The position numbers and the translations under genes are program-made. Below, piece by piece: positions 5,691 to 8,316 of a stretch of DNA of 8,316 nucleotides. Every line of letters begins with the position of its first letter. The stretch's first letter is position 1. Source of the stretch: Candidatus Brocadiaceae bacterium (GTDB taxonomy: Bacteria; Planctomycetota; Brocadiia; Brocadiales; Bathyanammoxibiaceae). The notes beneath the pieces are model-generated. The model was not told the DNA's origin and did not search any database. It worked only from the letters and a program-made list of their open reading frames with translations. The DNA is taken from positions 1 to 8,316 of the forward strand of contig JASEHG010000083.1 in NCBI GenBank assembly GCA_030018855.1, given 5' to 3'.

Positions 5691-6853
5691 CGGATTAGCT
5701 CCCGATAATAATTTACCGTAGATTCCGGACGTCCCTGACACAGATACATCCCCAACTGCTCATAACCCCCCATCTCCTGAGTCCAGGGCAGGATTTCTAC
5801 GTACATACCCCCAATGTCTCCCTCGTGTATCACCCAGTTGTAGGCCAGTTCCCTCCCCATCCTGGGCATAAGGATTTTTAACGCTGACATAACATCACGG
5901 AGGGCCTCTCCCAGGGAGTAAAGCTCTTCATCGCTTAGGTGATGAAGATAATCTTTGGTAGGGGCACGTTGCAATGTGCCCCTACCATCCCTAAACAGAA
6001 TCATGGCGTCAAGGGGCCTCCTCATGAAATAAGGCACGAGCAGTACCACCCCTCCCTGGTATTCCTTCACATGATACTCTTTTGGATTATGCGCCAGTAA
6101 ATATTGGGAGAACCCGTGTCCGTGTTGTTCTTTAAAACGCTGGTCATCCAGTATCTTGCGGGGTTTTACGTTGGTATGGACTATCTGGTGATGCCCATGC
6201 ACTAAAGAGCCACCCACCAGCCTGCCCACGTTCTTTATTACCCCAATATAACCGTAGTGATTGCCATCCGCATGTACGTGGCCCAAAGGCATGGCTGATC
6301 CCGCAAAATGGAGGATGTTCCTTTCCAGGATACACAACCTCTTCAGTACGATGAAGGTATCTTCCAGGGACATATTATCCAGGTCTTTATCATGAAGATT
6401 GCTGGGCCACTGGAGGAAGTGCGTCCCTATGGCAAGTTGCCCGGTACTGCTGAAAGGGCCTTCGCCATCAGTACCCTCGCTAAAGGGATACGTTACTGGA
6501 AAGAGGTTCTTATTTATGAAGGTAAAACCCTCGGAGGTAGGGGTAATATCCACTACACTGGTAGTCTTACCCTCACAAACCACACAACCACCGGATATGC
6601 TGTCATTCTGACCCTGAGCGTAGCGAAGGGGAAGAATCTCGTTTTCTACCTTTTTGGTATCGTGAGGCCTCCTGGCCCTGGCCTCTGAGTACACTACCCT
6701 ATCGCCGTTTCTAGGGTCTATCTGGAAGTGTCTGAGTGGGGCGTTCCTGGCAATTGCATGGTCTGAACCCACACCCCTTAGTAGTTCCTCAGGATTAACT
6801 TTACTTATATCGTCAAATTCTACTAAGACGGCCTCTCTCTTAAGCTGGCGCAT
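5687..6853 (-). CDS. galT: GalT-like hexose-1-phosphate uridylyltransferase (HIT superfamily)
   Basis: A 388-residue protein of the galactose-1-phosphate uridylyltransferase type, which moves a nucleotidyl group between UDP-glucose and a sugar phosphate through a uridylyl-histidine intermediate. Evidence: FQIDPRNGDRVVYSEARARRP (43-63, the substrate-binding start of the family), zinc-type CVVCEG (90-95), NKNLFPVTYP (114-123), the active-site motif GGSLVHGHHQI (214-224) with His221 the likely nucleophile and Gln223 its partner, and the second-domain end GGYEQLG (362-368). The usual HPHxQ is HGHHQ here, so substrate preference is uncertain and a related ADP/UDP-sugar phosphorylase is possible. 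The start is the ATG at 6853, with no Shine-Dalgarno but a -10-like box 10 bp away. Two in-frame palindromic repeats encode residues about 72-84 (just before the zinc CxxC) and 290-299. The stop overlaps the aroA TTG. Confidence 0.82.
   Translation of the reverse strand: MRQLKREAVLVEFDDISKVNPEELLRGVGSDHAIARNAPLRHFQIDPRNGDRVVYSEARARRPHDTKKVENEILPLRYAQGQNDSISGGCVVCEGKTTSVVDITPTSEGFTFINKNLFPVTYPFSEGTDGEGPFSSTGQLAIGTHFLQWPSNLHDKDLDNMSLEDTFIVLKRLCILERNILHFAGSAMPLGHVHADGNHYGYIGVIKNVGRLVGGSLVHGHHQIVHTNVKPRKILDDQRFKEQHGHGFSQYLLAHNPKEYHVKEYQGGVVLLVPYFMRRPLDAMILFRDGRGTLQRAPTKDYLHHLSDEELYSLGEALRDVMSALKILMPRMGRELAYNWVIHEGDIGGMYVEILPWTQEMGGYEQLGMYLCQGRPESTVNYYRELIR
5699..5703 (-). promoter_or_regulatory. 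Ribosome binding site fixing the TTG start of aroA
   Basis: On the minus strand GGGAG lies 8 nt before the TTG at 5690, inside the last codons of galT. It is the best placed such motif near the aroA start and supports the TTG over the ATG at 5741. The overlap with the galT stop suggests translational coupling. Confidence 0.65.
5957..5986. repeat. 30-bp palindrome inside galT, same family as the aroA copy
   Basis: Arms of 15 bp starting GGTAGGGGC and ending GCCCCTACC with one mismatch (5968/5975) and TTGCAA at the centre. It occupies exactly ten codons and encodes GRGTLQRAPT (residues 290-299). The outer GTAGGGGC/GCCCCTAC arms and the centre match the element at 4895-4922, but the reading frame differs. 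Confidence 0.92.
6601..6640. repeat. 40-bp imperfect palindrome inside galT
   Basis: ATTCT (6605-6609) and CCCT (6612-6615) pair with AGAAT (6633-6637) and AGGG (6627-6630) around a GAGCGTAGCGA centre. The TGTCATTCTGA...GAAGAATCTC pattern is a well-known dispersed repeat in many environmental bacterial genomes. On the minus strand it encodes about EILPLRYAQGQND, residues 72-84 of the GalT-like protein. Confidence 0.85.
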
Positions 6854-6863
6854 GGGTATGGGT

Positions 6864-6892
6864 ATTGTATTTTTGGTCGCTGGATTCTACAA
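6864..6892 (-). promoter_or_regulatory. Candidate promoter of galT-aroA, possibly leaderless
   Basis: On the minus strand TTGTAG (6892-6887) and TACAAT (6869-6864, five of six matches to TATAAT) are separated by 17 bp. The ATG follows only 10 bp after the -10-like box, so transcription would begin about 3-6 nt before the start codon. This fits the absence of a Shine-Dalgarno sequence. Confidence 0.45.
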
Positions 6893-6896
6893 AACC

Positions 6897-6915
6897 CCAG
6901 CCACGCAGTGGCTGG
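6897..6915. repeat. Strong hairpin in the divergent intergenic region
   Basis: CCAGCCAC-GCA-GTGGCTGG: an 8-bp perfect stem with a 3-nt loop, between the galT-side promoter candidate and the AT-rich hemC upstream region. It could be an operator-like site or another dispersed palindromic repeat; no T-run follows, so a terminator is unlikely. Confidence 0.65.
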
Positions 6916-6935
6916 ACTCCACATAAATATTGAAT

Positions 6936-6964
6936 TTGTATTTTGCCTTAATATTCGTTATTTT
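6936..6964 (+). promoter_or_regulatory. Weak candidate promoter region for hemC
   Basis: TTGTAT (6936-6941) and TATTTT (6959-6964) are 17 bp apart in a strongly AT-rich stretch 53-81 bp before the hemC start. Matches to consensus are modest and several alternative boxes exist nearby. Confidence 0.22.
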
Positions 6965-7016
6965 AGATTATACATCAAGCAGGTAATACATCAAGGATAA
7001 GGAACGCTTAAATAAA

Positions 7017-7961
7017 TTGAGACAAGAGATTATCATAGGTTCCAGAGGCAGTAAACTGGCCCTGACCCAGACCAACTGGGTAAAGGCCCAACTGGAGAGG
7101 TTAAACCCCCGTCATAAATTCTCTGTAGAGATAATCCATACCCGTGGAGACAAGATTACCGACGTGGCCTTATTCCGTATCGGTGGAAAGGGACTCTTCA
7201 CAAAAGAACTAGAGGTGGCGTTACTGGAAGGTAAGATTGACCTGGCCGTCCACAGCCTGAAAGACCTCCCTACGGAACTCCCCCCCAATCTGGCCCTGGG
7301 GGCCATCCCAGAGAGGGAAGACCCCCATGACCTCCTTATAGGTGAGGGGCTTCAGGGCCTACGCCAGCTACCTGCAGGGGCCAGGGTAGGCACCAGCAGT
7401 CTACGGCGAAGGGCCCAGATTATGGCCATGAGGCCAGACATAGAGGCGGTGGACCTGAGAGGCAACCTGGACACAAGACTCAAGAAGCTAAAGACACTGG
7501 GGCTTAATGCCATCATTGTAGCCAGGGCGGGGGTGAACCGCCTGGGTGTATCACAGGACTCAGCCCACGCAATCCCTTACGAGGACATGCTACCTGCCGT
7601 AGCTCAGGGTGCATTGGCCCTGGAGATACGCAGAGGGGATAAGGCCATAGAGGCCGTTGTCTCCCCTCTGGACCATGTACCCACCCACCAGGCCGTGGAG
7701 GCAGAGAGGGCACTGATGCTAGAACTCCAGGGGGGCTGCCAGGTGCCTATTGGGGCTATTGCCCACGTCAAGGAATCAACCCTGACGTTAGAAGCCGTTA
7801 TCTGTTCCCTGGATGGCAGGAGGGCAATAAGAGACTCCGGCAGTGGCCCCGTCACCAGGGCAGGGGAGATAGGGATAGAACTGGCCCAGAGACTGCTAAG
7901 ATCGGGCGGTCGGGAGATACTTGGAGAGATTAGACAAATGACCCCCTCATTGCCTGAATAA
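7017..7961 (+). CDS. hemC: Porphobilinogen deaminase (hydroxymethylbilane synthase)
   Basis: HemC joins four porphobilinogen molecules into hydroxymethylbilane in the cytosol, the tetrapyrrole step before uroporphyrinogen III. The 314-residue protein has the whole family pattern: IGSRGSKLAL (7-16), GGKGLFTKELE (56-66), DLAVHSLKDLP (75-85) with catalytic Asp83, GTSSLRRRAQ (125-134) with the substrate-binding arginines, RGNLDTRL (148-155), PAVAQGALALE (193-203) and LQGGCQVP (237-244), where Cys241 carries the dipyrromethane cofactor. Length is normal. The start is TTG 7017, chosen because it precedes the first strand directly; AAGGAA-type purine runs lie 12-24 bp upstream, somewhat far. The gene is divergent from galT and 102 bp upstream of mobB. 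No repeat was seen inside it, unlike its neighbours. Confidence 0.97.
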   Translation: MRQEIIIGSRGSKLALTQTNWVKAQLERLNPRHKFSVEIIHTRGDKITDVALFRIGGKGLFTKELEVALLEGKIDLAVHSLKDLPTELPPNLALGAIPEREDPHDLLIGEGLQGLRQLPAGARVGTSSLRRRAQIMAMRPDIEAVDLRGNLDTRLKKLKTLGLNAIIVARAGVNRLGVSQDSAHAIPYEDMLPAVAQGALALEIRRGDKAIEAVVSPLDHVPTHQAVEAERALMLELQGGCQVPIGAIAHVKESTLTLEAVICSLDGRRAIRDSGSGPVTRAGEIGIELAQRLLRSGGREILGEIRQMTPSLPE

Positions 7962-7981
7962 TAACCGTGGAAGGAAAAGAA

Positions 7982-8044
7982 GAATACAGAATTCAAAAGT
8001 CAGTAGCCAGAACTCTGTATTCCTAATCCTGAATTCTAAATTCT
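7982..8044. repeat. Heptad-based imperfect inverted repeat between hemC and mobB
   Basis: Every seventh base from 7987 to 8043 begins a unit with C. The first four units begin CA, as in CAGAATT and CAGTAGC, and the later ones are CTGTATT, CCTAATC, CTGAATT and CTAAATT. AGAATTCA (7988-7995) is complementary to TGAATTCT (8030-8037), and GAATACAG (7982-7989) to CTGTATTC (8015-8022). It has the same architecture as the pilin-leader repeats with different unit sequence. Confidence 0.75.
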
Positions 8045-8063
8045 TATGGGACTCCAGTAAGAC

Positions 8064-8316
8064 ATGGGTAACTCCAGAAGGGTTCCCTTCGTTGCCATCG
8101 TCGGAAGGAAGAAGATAGGCAAGACCAGCCTCATAGAGGGGCTACTCCCCCTGCTGAAAAAAGGGGGTTACAGGGTCGGCGTCCTGAAGTACGACGTGAG
8201 GGAGTTCCAGATAGACTATCCAGGGAAGGACACCTATCGCTCTTATCAGGCGGGGGCGGACAGCGTCCTTATTTCTTCTTCCGATAAACTGGCCTTCATC
8301 AAGGGACTAGACTCTA
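8064..8316 (+). CDS. mobB: Molybdopterin-guanine dinucleotide biosynthesis protein B, 5' part
   Basis: MobB is a P-loop GTP-binding adaptor that assists formation of the molybdopterin guanine dinucleotide cofactor in the cytosol. The first 84 residues are in the window and the gene runs off the end. Visible: the strand VPFVAIVG, the Walker A motif GRKKIGKTS (14-22), LIEGLLPLLKKGGYRVGVLKYD (a MobB-like first helix and second strand), and DYPGKDTYRSYQAGAD, which matches the family DxPGKDSxxxRxAGA stretch. The usual KH at LIKHTHH is KYD here. The ATG at 8064 has no clear ribosome binding site; the ATG at 8046 is closed at once by a stop. It probably belongs with hemC or has its own promoter beyond the heptad repeat. 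It implies molybdo- or tungstoenzymes in the cell. Confidence 0.88.
   Translation, partial: MGNSRRVPFVAIVGRKKIGKTSLIEGLLPLLKKGGYRVGVLKYDVREFQIDYPGKDTYRSYQAGADSVLISSSDKLAFIKGLDS

Noticed and set aside
5691..5741. ATG at 5741 as the aroA start
   Set aside because: It would overlap galT by 55 bp, whereas the TTG at 5690 has GGGAG at good spacing and a TTGA overlap like the other junctions.
1..8316. tRNA genes or a transposase gene to explain the repeats
   Set aside because: No T-arm-like GGTTCRANTCC context with matching stems and no transposase motif was seen in any frame.

Overview
The window comes from a bacterial chromosome of moderate G+C. Arg is often AGG and Ile often ATA, starts are commonly TTG or GTG, and genes are packed with stop/start overlaps. 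The density of short palindromic repeats is very high, which is typical of genomes from uncultivated anaerobic lineages (Planctomycetota/Brocadiales-, Nitrospirota- or Omnitrophota-like). I cannot assign a phylum from the sequence alone. There is no tRNA, rRNA, CRISPR array or transposase gene.

Left part (1-2731, + strand): two tandem paralogous pseudopilin-like genes overlap by GTGA. Each has a class III (prepilin) signal, a GspG-like core and a large C-terminal beta-rich extension that begins with a carboxypeptidase-regulatory-like domain. Both carry very long N-terminal leaders (37 and 45 residues) built from imperfect inverted repeats with a 7-bp period.

Middle (2732-3369): 638 bp with no credible gene, bracketed by two copies of one palindromic element (2752-2804 and 3314-3365). 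It holds a GC-rich stretch that could fold as a structured RNA. Then comes a DUF429 gene (3370-4137) whose stop codon lies in the end of a 114-bp compound palindromic element.

Right part: a minus-strand pair, galT-like (6853-5687) then aroA (5690-4287), is coupled by a TTGA overlap. It is divergent from hemC (7017-7961, porphobilinogen deaminase), which is followed by the 5' part of mobB (8064 to window end). These are housekeeping functions: nucleotide sugar metabolism, shikimate pathway, tetrapyrrole synthesis and molybdenum cofactor maturation.

The most interesting signal is that palindromic repeats of at least four families lie in frame inside coding sequences: two in aroA, two in galT and one in each pilin leader, with the same families also between genes. 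This resembles the protein-coding palindromic elements described in Rickettsia. The aroA and galT copies of one family are read in different frames. In the first pilin leader, the only repeat unit whose TAA would fall in frame is altered to TAT. Together these suggest elements that spread through genes and are tolerated as translated peptide.
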